DNA of 24,164 nt from NCBI GenBank assembly GCA_046565865.1, contig JBKHXU010000052.1, forward strand, positions 1 through 24,164. The letters run 5' to 3'. Shown here piece by piece: positions 7,051 to 13,883 of this stretch. Every line of letters begins with the position of its first letter. Positions within the stretch are counted from its first letter, which is position 1. The DNA is from JBKHXU01 sp046565865. Its GTDB lineage: Bacteria > Pseudomonadota > Gammaproteobacteria > Acidiferrobacterales > Sulfurifustaceae. The notes under the pieces are model-generated. The model ran no database searches and was not told the origin of the DNA. It worked only from the letters and a program-made list of their open reading frames with translations. The position numbers and the translations under genes were made by a program.

Positions 7051-8415
7051 CTAGGAGACGCGGGCTATGGGAGCAAGAATTTCGGGGGAATCGACGCGGG
7101 CGTATTCGTCGCGAAAATCGGGTTGGGTTTGTAACCACGCCCATTGGCTCGGCGCGAGCGAGACCATCAGCTCCCACCCGCCCGACTCGAGGGCACGCTC
7201 ATCCGCTACCTGGAACCGTTCGTGCACGATGGCGCGCAGCTTGGCCGCGGTTGCGGGCAATGCCAGCGACACGCGCATGCGATCCCTGCGGTAGTGCTCC
7301 GCCATCGCTTCAATCAGCAGGTCGATGCCGGCGCCCGTCTGCGCGGATACCCACAGCTTCGCGATCCGTCCTGCCGCATCGCGTTCCAGCCGCGGCGCCT
7401 GGCCGGTGAGATCGACCTTGTTGTACACCAGGATCTGCGGCACGTCGGCGGCGCCGATCTCGCTCAATACGCCGTTCACTTCGTCCTGTTGCTCCGCCTT
7501 CTCGGGATTGTTGCTGTCGATCACATGCAGCAGCAAATCCGCTTCGGCCACCTCCTCCAGCGTCGACTTGAACGCCTCGACCAAGTCGTGCGGCAGATGG
7601 CTGATGAAGCCCACGGTATCGGCCAATACCACCGGCGCCTTCCCGGGCAGTTCGACACGCCGCATCGTGGGGTCGAGCGTCGCGAACAGCTGATCGGCGG
7701 CGTAGACCGACGCCCCGGTGATGCGGTTGAACAGCGACGATTTACCGGCATTGGTGTAGCCGACGAAGGAAACCGTCGGGATCGGCACCTTGTCGCGCGC
7801 GCGCCGCCGGCTGCGGCGCTGTGTCGCCAGCTGCTCCAGGCGTTGATTGAGCTTCTTGATACGGTCGCGAATCAGGCGGCGGTCGACTTCAAGCTGGGTC
7901 TCGCCGGGACCGCGCAGACCGATGCCGCCCTTCTGCCGCTCCAAGTGGGTCCAGCCGCGCACCAGGCGTGTCGACAGGTGCTCCAGCTGCGCCAATTCGA
8001 CCTGCAGTTTACCTTCGTGTGAGCGCGCGCGCTGGGCGAAGATGTCGAGGATCAGCCCGGTGCGATCGAGTACGCGGCACGACACCACCTTTTCCAGATT
8101 GCGTTCCTGGGCGGGACTTAACGCGTGATTCACCACAACCAGATCGGCGCGCTCGCGCGCGACCGCGTCGTGAATCTCTTGAGCCTTGCCCTTGCCGACG
8201 AATATCGCCGCGTCCGGCCGTTCGCGCCGGCCGAGGATCGTGCCGCACACCTCGGCGCCGGCCGATTCGGTCAGCAGCTTCAATTCCTCGACATTGCTCT
8301 CGTCCGGACCGCCGGGCAGACGCATGTGCACCAGCAGCGCCCTTTCGGGGCGCTGCTGGTGGCGAGCATGCGCGCCGTTATTCGTTTCCGGGGCCTTTGA
8401 CGTCGACGGCTTCAA
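7051..8415 (-). CDS. hflX: Ribosome-associated GTPase HflX
   Basis: Up to 454 aa. The HflX-specific N-terminal domain carries FVGKGKAQEIHDA, NHALSPAQERNLE and LDRTGLILDIFAQRARSHEGKLQVELAQL. The Gly-rich GGIGLRGPGETQLEVDRR precedes the G domain: G1 GYTNAGKS (219-226), G3 DTVG (266-269) and NKVD (G4). HflX splits or rescues stalled 70S ribosomes under stress. The start is unclear: TTG at 8415 lies inside hfq (38-base overlap) and has a poorly spaced ribosome binding site. In-frame GTG at 8331 or ATG at 8325 would begin within the first conserved strand (ALLVHMRLP), so some upstream start is needed to keep it. The G domain leaves no doubt about the family. Confidence 0.96.
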   Translation of the reverse strand: MKPSTSKAPETNNGAHARHQQRPERALLVHMRLPGGPDESNVEELKLLTESAGAEVCGTILGRRERPDAAIFVGKGKAQEIHDAVARERADLVVVNHALSPAQERNLEKVVSCRVLDRTGLILDIFAQRARSHEGKLQVELAQLEHLSTRLVRGWTHLERQKGGIGLRGPGETQLEVDRRLIRDRIKKLNQRLEQLATQRRSRRRARDKVPIPTVSFVGYTNAGKSSLFNRITGASVYAADQLFATLDPTMRRVELPGKAPVVLADTVGFISHLPHDLVEAFKSTLEEVAEADLLLHVIDSNNPEKAEQQDEVNGVLSEIGAADVPQILVYNKVDLTGQAPRLERDAAGRIAKLWVSAQTGAGIDLLIEAMAEHYRRDRMRVSLALPATAAKLRAIVHERFQVADERALESGGWELMVSLAPSQWAWLQTQPDFRDEYARVDSPEILAPIARVS

Positions 8416-8644
8416 TGCCTTCGAAATGGAACTTCACGGGACGGTTGGGGACAACCGTCGAGATGGCGTGTTTGTAGATCATCTGGCTCACAGAGTTCTT
8501 GAGCAGTACCACGAACTGATCGAACGACTCGATCTGCCCTTGTAGCTTGATACCGTTCACCAAGAAAATGGATACCGGAACATGCTCCTTGCGCAGGGTA
8601 TTGAGAAAAGGGTCTTGAAGTGCTTGCCCTTTCTGTTGGCTCAT
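8378..8644 (-). CDS. hfq: RNA chaperone Hfq
   Basis: 88 aa. The start MSQQKGQALQDPFLNTLRKE is nearly universal in proteobacterial Hfq. Sm1 (VPVSIFLVNGIKLQGQIESF) and Sm2 (YKHAISTVVP) are complete, including the K-H of the proximal uridine pocket and Q8/F42-type positions. The C-terminal tail is short compared with the 102-aa E. coli protein. Hfq hexamers pair small RNAs with target mRNAs. AGGAGA lies 8 bases before the ATG. The approximately 100-base leader after miaA contains a small hairpin. Confidence 0.98.
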   Translation of the reverse strand: MSQQKGQALQDPFLNTLRKEHVPVSIFLVNGIKLQGQIESFDQFVVLLKNSVSQMIYKHAISTVVPNRPVKFHFEGIEAVDVKGPGNE

Positions 8645-8672
8645 GACAGTTCTCCTGTTCTTATGTCGTTAT

Positions 8673-8687
8673 GCCTAACCACTAGGC
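8673..8687 (-). promoter_or_regulatory. Small hairpin in the hfq leader
   Basis: On the minus strand GCCTA-GTGGT-TAGGC forms a 5-bp stem roughly 15-20 bases upstream of the hfq ribosome binding site. A second dyad, ATGGAC/GTCCAT, lies just upstream. Neither has a T-run in the direction of hfq transcription, so these are leader structures rather than terminators. Function unknown. Confidence 0.3.
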
Positions 8688-8747
8688 TTTTAGTTGTATG
8701 GACCGATCCCTCAGTCCATTTCAGTAACGCTAACGTGAGTTCCATCT

Positions 8748-9671
8748 TTACGCGGTTGCGCGGGCAACCCGTTCCTGAATCGCCGCTACCGGCACAACGC
8801 CGGTGCAGTCGTACTTATGCACGTCGGGGTAGTGTCGCAACCAAGTGAGTTGGCGCTTCGCCAGTTGGCGGGTCGCGGCGATCGATCGTTCAATCATTTG
8901 ATTATAGCCGACGATACCAGTCAAGTAATGCCATACCTGTCGGTAACCTACCGTACGTATTGAGGGCAGTTCCAACATCAAGTCGCCCCGCCGATACAGT
9001 GCTTCGACCTCATCAACCAGTCCGCGTTCAACCATCCGCTCGAATCGCGCCTTAATCCGCGCGTGCAAAACCGCACGGTCGTCAGGCCATAGTCCGATCT
9101 TGCACCATCGGTATTGTGCTGTCGCCGCCGCTGCCGTGCGCGGCACGATCCCGCCGGTTTGCTCGATGATTTCAAGCGCCCGCTGAATGCGCTGCGCGTC
9201 GTTGGGATCGATGCGTGCGGCGGTCGCGGGATCGCGTTCTGCCAGTTGCGCGTGCAGTGCAGGCCAACCTTGTTCGCCGGCCATTTTTAATAACCGCGCG
9301 CGGATAGCCGGACTTGCGCCGGGTAAATCCGACAACCCGAACTCCAGCGCGCGAAAATAGAACATCGTTCCGCCCACCAGCAACGGCACCCGTCCGCGCG
9401 CGTGAATCGCGTCGATTTCCCGCATCGCGTCCGCGACAAAACGCGCAGCGGAATATGGATCGGCCGGATCACAGATGTCGATCAATCGGTGCGGTGCGCG
9501 CGCCTGCTCCGCCGGCGTCGGCTTGCCGGTGCCGATGTCCATGTCGCGATATACCTGGGACGAATCGACGCTGACGATATCGACCGGCAGCACGTCATGC
9601 AGCGCCAGCGCCAACTCGGTTTTGCCGGCGCTGGTCGGACCCATTAGGCAAATTACGGGTAACGCCGTCAT
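8748..9671 (-). CDS. miaA: tRNA dimethylallyltransferase
   Basis: 307 aa. It transfers a dimethylallyl group to N6 of A37 in tRNAs reading UNN codons. P-loop GPTSAGKT (residues 11-18), then VSVDSSQVYRDMDIGTGKPT with the catalytic-site aspartate and the substrate-gripping DIGTGKP, HRLID, LLVGGTMFYFRAL, DPNDAQRIQRALE and, near the C-terminus, RQLAKRQLTWLRHY are all present in order. miaA directly upstream of hfq is the standard gammaproteobacterial arrangement. The usual upstream neighbour mutL is replaced here by lysS. The start ATG at 9671 gives the normal short N-terminus before the P-loop. Confidence 0.98.
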   Translation of the reverse strand: MTALPVICLMGPTSAGKTELALALHDVLPVDIVSVDSSQVYRDMDIGTGKPTPAEQARAPHRLIDICDPADPYSAARFVADAMREIDAIHARGRVPLLVGGTMFYFRALEFGLSDLPGASPAIRARLLKMAGEQGWPALHAQLAERDPATAARIDPNDAQRIQRALEIIEQTGGIVPRTAAAATAQYRWCKIGLWPDDRAVLHARIKARFERMVERGLVDEVEALYRRGDLMLELPSIRTVGYRQVWHYLTGIVGYNQMIERSIAATRQLAKRQLTWLRHYPDVHKYDCTGVVPVAAIQERVARATA

Positions 9672-9711
9672 GGACTGCCACTCGCGCGTGGTGCCCGCGC
9701 CGACATCCGAT

Positions 9712-9726
9712 CGTCTAGCGTAGACG
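9712..9726. other. Perfect short dyad upstream of miaA
   Basis: CGTCTA-GCG-TAGACG is a 6-bp stem with a 3-base loop in the 90-bp gap between lysS and miaA. It could be an operator half-site pair or a leader hairpin. There is no T-run. The rest of the gap shows nothing recognisable. Confidence 0.3.
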
Positions 9727-9761
9727 TGTGTCGCCGCGAACTGGGATACGTCCGGCGCCGA

Positions 9762-11252
9762 TCAGGTTTCGGGCCGCATGTGCGGAAAGAGAAGCACATC
9801 GCGTATCGACGGCGAATCGGTCAGTAACATCACCAGGCGATCGATACCGATGCCCTCGCCCGCCGTCGGCGGCAACCCATGTTCCAGCGCGCGGATGTAG
9901 TCGGCGTCGAAATGCATCGCCTCTTCGTCACCTGCCTCCTTTTCCGCGACCTGGCGCCGGAAGCGCTCGGCCTGATCCTCGGCGTCGTTGAGCTCGGAAA
10001 ATCCATTGGCAATCTCACGACCGCCGACGAATAGCTCGAAGCGATCGGTCACCTCGGGATCGTTGTCGTTGCGGCGCGCGAGCGGCGAGACCTCGGTCGG
10101 AAACGCCGTGATGAACGTGGGATTGCGCAGCTTATCCTCGACCGTCTTCTCGAAAATCTCGTATTGAATCTTCCCGAGGCCGGATCCCGGTTTGACCTCG
10201 AGCTTGAACTGCGTGGCAAGTGCGCGCGCGCCGGCCACCGAGCCAATATCCGCCGCACCGACGCCAGGGTTGTATTTGAGAATCGCATCCTTGAGCGTGA
10301 GCCGCTCGAAGGGTTGCGCGAAATCGTACGTTTCGCCCTGGTACGTCACGCGCGTATCGCCCAGTACCTGGCGCGCCAACTGCCGCAGCATCTCCTCGGT
10401 GAGATTCATCAGGTCGTGGTAGTCGGCGTACGCTTGGTAAAACTCGAGCATGGTGAACTCGGGATTATGGCGCGTCGACAATCCTTCGTTGCGGAAATTG
10501 CGGTTGATCTCGTACACGCGCTCGAATCCGCCCACGACAAGGCGTTTCAGATACAACTCCGGCGCCACGCGCAGATAGAGTTTCATGTCGAGCGCGTTGT
10601 GATGCGTCACGAATGGGCGCGCCGCCGCACCGCCGGGTATCGCCTGCATCATCGGCGTTTCGACTTCAAGGAAGTTACGCTCGTTCAGGAACTGGCGCAT
10701 AAAGTTGATGATCGCCGAGCGCAGCCGGAACGTCGCACGCGTCGCGTCGTTGGTGATGAGGTCGAGATAACGCTGTCGGTAGCGTGCTTCCTGATCCACC
10801 AGACCGTGAAACTTCTCCGGCAACGGCCGTAGCGCCTTGGTCAGCAGTCGTACGCTCTCGACCTTTATGGACAACTCGCCGGTCTTGGTTTTGAACAACA
10901 CACCGTCGGCGCCGATGATGTCACCGATATCCCACTTCTTGAATTCCTCATAGCTCGGCTCGCCGAGCGCATCGCGCGTGACATAAAGCTGTATGCGTCC
11001 AGACATATCCTGGATGTGCGTGAAACTCGCCTTGCCCATGATCCGACGCGTCATGATGCGCCCGGCGACGCGCACGCGTTGCGCCGCCGCGTCGAGCGCC
11101 GCCGCGTCGGTCGCGCCGTGACGCGCGTGCAGATCGCCCGCCAACGCATCGCGCCGGAAGTCATTAGGAAACGCGTTGCCGTGGCGGCGCAGCTCCGCGA
11201 GCTTGAGGCGGCGCTGTTCGATTTGATCGTTGGTATCGGTGATATCTGTCAT
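9762..11252 (-). CDS. lysS: Lysine-tRNA ligase (class II)
   Basis: 496 aa, full length. An N-terminal OB-fold anticodon-binding domain (VAGRIMTRRIMGKASFTHIQ) precedes the class II catalytic core. The core shows motif 1 (about FLEVETPMMQAIPGGAAARP), motif 2 (FRNEGLSTRHNPEFTMLEFY) and motif 3 (GEGIGIDRLVMLLTDSPSIR, ending LLFPHMRPET). It charges tRNA-Lys in the cytoplasm. It starts 14 bases after prfB, reproducing the prfB-lysS operon known from E. coli and many other bacteria. No internal defects are seen. Confidence 0.98.
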   Translation of the reverse strand: MTDITDTNDQIEQRRLKLAELRRHGNAFPNDFRRDALAGDLHARHGATDAAALDAAAQRVRVAGRIMTRRIMGKASFTHIQDMSGRIQLYVTRDALGEPSYEEFKKWDIGDIIGADGVLFKTKTGELSIKVESVRLLTKALRPLPEKFHGLVDQEARYRQRYLDLITNDATRATFRLRSAIINFMRQFLNERNFLEVETPMMQAIPGGAAARPFVTHHNALDMKLYLRVAPELYLKRLVVGGFERVYEINRNFRNEGLSTRHNPEFTMLEFYQAYADYHDLMNLTEEMLRQLARQVLGDTRVTYQGETYDFAQPFERLTLKDAILKYNPGVGAADIGSVAGARALATQFKLEVKPGSGLGKIQYEIFEKTVEDKLRNPTFITAFPTEVSPLARRNDNDPEVTDRFELFVGGREIANGFSELNDAEDQAERFRRQVAEKEAGDEEAMHFDADYIRALEHGLPPTAGEGIGIDRLVMLLTDSPSIRDVLLFPHMRPET

Positions 11253-11266
11253 TGTCGATAAACGTT

Positions 11267-12365
11267 TTATAAACCGCTCTTCAAGCTAGCTTCAATGAAT
11301 CGGTCGAGATCGCCGTCGAGCACCGCCTGTGGGTTACCGGTCTCGACGCCGGTGCGCAAATCTTTAATGCGCGACTGATCGAGTACGTACGAGCGTATCT
11401 GGTGGCCCCACTCGATGTCGGCCTTGCCCTCTTCGAGCTTTTGTTTTGCCGTATTGCGCTTCTGCATTTCCAGCTCGTACAGGCGCGAGCGCAGCATGTT
11501 CATGGCCGCCGCGCGGTTGCGATGCTGCGAGCGGTCGGACTGACACTGCACCACAATGCCGGTCGGCACGTGCGTAATACGCACCGCCGAATCGGTGCGA
11601 TTGACGTGCTGGCCGCCGGCGCCACTGGCGCGGTACGTATCGACGCGCAAATCGGCGGGGTTGATCGCGATGTCGATGTTCTCATCCACTTCCGGATAGG
11701 CGAACACCGACGCGAACGACGTGTGCCGCCGGTTGCCGGAATCAAACGGCGATTTGCGCACCAACCGATGTACCCCGGTCTCGGTGCGCAAGTGTCCGTA
11801 GGCGTAAGGTCCGCTGAATTTAGCCGTGGCGCTTTTAATACCGGCGACCTCGCCCTCGGATACCTCGATCAGCTCGGTCTTGAAGCCGCGCTTCTCGCCC
11901 CACATCAGGTACATGCGCAGCAGCATATTGGCCCAGTCCTGCGCCTCGGTGCCGCCGGAACCGGCCTGGATATCGAGGAACGCGTTCTGCGCGTCCATCT
12001 CGCCGGCGAACATGCGCGCGAATTCGAGCGCATGCAGCTCGTCTTCCAGCCGTTTGAGATCGCTGCCGACGGCGACCGCGATCTCGGTGTCCTGTTCCGC
12101 GCGCGCCAGCTCGAGCAATTCATGGGCCTCGGTCAGACCGGATTCGAGACGAGCGAAGGTGCCGACCTCCTTCTCCAGGCGCGCGCGCTCGCGCCCCAGT
12201 TCCTGCGCCCGCGCGGGCTGGCTCCAAACGGCCGGGTTCTCCAGCTCGGCGCGCACCTCGATCAATCGTTCCTGCTTGCGCGGAACGTCAAAGATACCCC
12301 CGTAGCGTGTCGGATCGGGTGCGCAGGTCCTTGAGCTGGTTGAACAGCGGATTGAGGTCTTCCAC
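11267..12365 (-). CDS. prfB: Peptide chain release factor 2 with programmed +1 frameshift
   Basis: RF2 recognises UGA and UAA stop codons and triggers peptide release. The reading frame must join two frames. GTG at 12365, preceded by AGGTGA, encodes 25 residues (from MEDLNPLFNQL to TLRGYL), then an in-frame TGA (12290-12288). A +1 shift continues as DVPRKQERLIEVR to the stop at 11267. After joining it is about 365 aa, the usual size. The stop-recognition motif SPF (in VRKSPFDSGNRRHTSF) and the catalytic GGQ (SGAGGQHVNRTDSAV) are present. A single-frame prediction would give a wrong N-terminus (MKNSWKTS). It lies about 40 bases after the 186-aa gene and 14 before lysS. Confidence 0.97.
12287..12302 (-). 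promoter_or_regulatory. prfB +1 recoding site
   Basis: On the minus strand CGGGGGTATCTTTGAC combines an internal Shine-Dalgarno-like GGGGG, the slippery CTT codon and TGA followed by C. This matches the classical E. coli element (GGGGGTATCTTTGAC) base for base. It makes RF2 synthesis self-limiting: low RF2 leaves the UGA unread and favours the shift. Confidence 0.95.
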
Positions 12366-12405
12366 GAATTTTTCACCTAGTTGTCAATCGATTGTACTGC
12401 TTTTC

Positions 12406-12966
12406 TCACGCTACCTTGATGCCCATGACCTCGCCCACGGCCTTGCGCACGACCCGCAGCGCCTCGGGGGCCACGATCTCCATCACGTATTCCAACACCC
12501 ACTTGTTGTCGGCCATGGCCATCACCGCCGCCACGCGATCGCCGAGGTAACGCAACATGCCGTAGCTCGGACCCTTCTCGCCATAATCGAACTCGGCATA
12601 TTCGCCGAGCCGTGCATTGAGCGTGCTAATGAATGCCGCCGCATGATCGCCGGCGCCCTTGAAGTCAGCCTGACTCTCTTGAAACGTGCGCGCCACGTGC
12701 CGGCCGAGCGCGTTGATGAAGGCGGCGCGATCCGATTCCGGAATCTTGCCGTACACCATGCGATCGGCGGCCTGCACCAGGAACGCGACAAACTCGGTGA
12801 TAAAAGCCGTCACCTGATCTTCGGACGCGAAATTGAAGTCTTCCTTGCCCATGCGCCGAAAGGCGTCCTGCGCCACCTTCCAGATGCCGACGGCGACCAC
12901 GCCGGCACGATCCTCGGGCGATTTCGGCCCCGAGCGGCGGAACTTGGTTTTGATACGAACGGCCAT
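12406..12966 (-). CDS. Conserved hypothetical protein (186 aa)
   Basis: I do not recognise a named family. It is a soluble, mostly helical 186-aa protein with no signal peptide or membrane segment, beginning MAVRIKTKFRRSGPKSPEDR (basic start) and continuing with amphipathic helices (DQVTAFITEFVAFLVQAADR, LGDRVAAVMAMADNKWVLEY). The sense frame has even codon use like its neighbours, and the strand matches the whole housekeeping block, so it is very likely real. It ends about 40 bases before the prfB start. The 90-base region upstream is shared with the divergent Sel1-repeat gene. Confidence 0.8.
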   Translation of the reverse strand: MAVRIKTKFRRSGPKSPEDRAGVVAVGIWKVAQDAFRRMGKEDFNFASEDQVTAFITEFVAFLVQAADRMVYGKIPESDRAAFINALGRHVARTFQESQADFKGAGDHAAAFISTLNARLGEYAEFDYGEKGPSYGMLRYLGDRVAAVMAMADNKWVLEYVMEIVAPEALRVVRKAVGEVMGIKVA

Positions 12967-12971
12967 GGGTT

Positions 12972-13038
12972 GGCGTTATACCGGAATCGCGGGGACGCTA
13001 CATCACTCGCCGCGGCGTATATCTGGCAGAATAACGCC
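12972..13038. promoter_or_regulatory. Divergent intergenic region with 8-bp inverted repeat
   Basis: GGCGTTAT (12972-12979) and ATAACGCC (13031-13038) form an inverted pair, one close to each divergent start (12966 minus, 13057 plus). TATAAC on the minus strand (within 12974-12983) could serve as a -10 box. The symmetry suggests common control of both genes, but with 8-bp arms it may be chance. Confidence 0.3.
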
Positions 13039-13056
13039 GAACCGAAAGGGGTAACC

Positions 13057-13485
13057 ATGAACGAACTCGATATGGAACGCGCCAGCGGCATGGCGGCGTT
13101 CGAAGCCAAGGAATTCGCCAAGGCATGGCAAATGCTGAAGCCGTTAGCCGAACGCGGCGACGCCGAATCTCAACACCGTCTCGCAATAATGGCGCAAAAC
13201 GGCTTGGGACAAGTGAAAAATGAGGCCGAGGCGCTGAAGTGGATGCAGCGTGCCGCGGACCAGGGCTTCGCCTTGGCGCAACACGGCCTCGGCTTCATGT
13301 ATCTGCACGGCGAGTGCGTCGCGCGCGACCCGGCGGCCGCCGCACATTGGTTTCGCAAGGCAGCCGAACAGGGCCTGGCCGGTTCGCAGATGACGCTGGG
13401 TATGATGTACGAACAAGGATTGGGCGTCGCACCGGACGCGACCGAGGCAAAAAAATGGTACGCCCGCGCCGAATCGGGTATCTGA
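13057..13485 (+). CDS. Sel1-repeat (TPR-like) protein
   Basis: 142 aa. Three to four Sel1-like repeats of about 36 residues: AESQHRLAIMAQNGLGQVKN, FALAQHGLGFMYLHGECVAR and LAGSQMTLGMMYEQGLGVAP show the A-x-x-x-L-G-x-M-Y-x-x-G-x-G-V pattern, with the alternating A-x-x-W-x-x-x-A-A helices (AEALKWMQRAADQG, AAHWFRKAAEQG). Such alpha-alpha solenoids act as protein-protein scaffolds. No signal peptide is seen, so it is probably cytosolic; its partner is unknown. The start ATG at 13057 is preceded by AAAGGGG. The frame stays open much further upstream, but that part is antisense to the 186-aa gene and not Sel1-like. Its TGA is the first triplet of a perfect hairpin. Confidence 0.9.
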   Translation: MNELDMERASGMAAFEAKEFAKAWQMLKPLAERGDAESQHRLAIMAQNGLGQVKNEAEALKWMQRAADQGFALAQHGLGFMYLHGECVARDPAAAAHWFRKAAEQGLAGSQMTLGMMYEQGLGVAPDATEAKKWYARAESGI

Positions 13486-13515
13486 CCTTGCGCGGTCTTC
13501 GGCCGCGCAAGGTCA
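13483..13515 (+). terminator. 13-bp perfect hairpin at the Sel1-gene stop (repeat end or terminator)
   Basis: TGACCTTGCGCGG (13483-13495) pairs perfectly with CCGCGCAAGGTCA (13503-13515) around a 7-base loop. A short TTT follows. It overlaps the stop codon of the Sel1-repeat gene and may stop its transcription, although the T-run is minimal. It is also the left boundary of the composite repeat. Confidence 0.5.
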
Positions 13516-13630
13516 TTTCGAGCGCAGCGGGAATCTCCTCCCGGCGCCGGCTTCGTAAACGGAGGGCAGTTACGAACTAGTTCGGAAACAACGCGCCAAC
13601 TTTGGGAAATCCCCTGCTGGCGCTCGGGAT

Positions 13631-13663
13631 GACAATCTTGTCGTTTAAGACGACAAGATTGTC
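13631..13663 (-). terminator. 14-bp perfect hairpin at the stop of the 65-aa gene
   Basis: GACAATCTTGTCGT (13631-13644) pairs perfectly with ACGACAAGATTGTC (13650-13663) around TTAAG. It overlaps the TGA (13664-13662) of the 65-aa gene. There is no T-run in that direction, so termination would be inefficient or factor-dependent. It mirrors the hairpin at the other end of the element. Confidence 0.45.
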
Positions 13664-13859
13664 ACTTCCGCACCCAGGCTTGAAAGTTGTCGGCCTTGCC
13701 GGCCATGCCGTCGTTGTAACCGGCCTCGTAGGCCTCGGTGATGCGCTGCTCTTCACGCTTAGGATTGCGCAAGAATCCGGATGCCCAGCCGTTGATGTAC
13801 TCGGCGTCTACTTTCTGCTTTTCCATCTTGTCGATTGCTTCGTAGTAAACGTTCGCCAT
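13662..13859 (-). CDS. Conserved small hypothetical protein (65 aa)
   Basis: 65 aa, starting MANVYYEAIDKMEKQKVDAE and ending FQAWVRK; charged, soluble, helical, with EYINGWASGFLRNPKREEQR and EAYEAGYNDGMAGKADN as the distinctive parts. I recall similar small proteins in gammaproteobacterial sulfur oxidisers but know no function. It follows the propeller-like gene's stop (13884) in the direction opposite to reading, so it is the downstream gene of that strand, 24 bases apart. An AAGGAGGGG-like sequence is not placed for it; GGGTTACCGC directly precedes the ATG. Its stop is embedded in the repeat hairpin. Confidence 0.7.
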   Translation of the reverse strand: MANVYYEAIDKMEKQKVDAEYINGWASGFLRNPKREEQRITEAYEAGYNDGMAGKADNFQAWVRK

Positions 13860-13883
13860 TGCGGTAACCCGATCCTACCCCGT

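Larger units (their letters stand above)
13483..13664. repeat. Composite palindromic repeat element between convergent genes
   Basis: From the outside inwards there is a hairpin at each end (13483-13515 and 13631-13663). Next come two related units in inverted orientation (GTCATTTCGAGCGCAGCGGG at 13512-13531; and, on the minus strand, GTCATCCCGAGCGCCAGCAG from 13633 inward). The interior holds the perfect palindromes CCGGCGCCGG (13541-13550) and CGAACTAGTTCG (13573-13584). The GTCATnnCGAGCG core belongs to a type of dispersed, extragenic repeat seen in many bacterial genomes. The arrangement looks like a small non-coding mobile element or a REP-like pair. Confidence 0.55.

Noticed and set aside
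12307..13056. The Sel1-repeat frame stays open 750 bases upstream of its ATG on the plus strand
   Set aside because: This stretch is antisense to the 186-aa gene and prfB, has no Sel1 pattern, and a good ribosome binding site marks ATG 13057.
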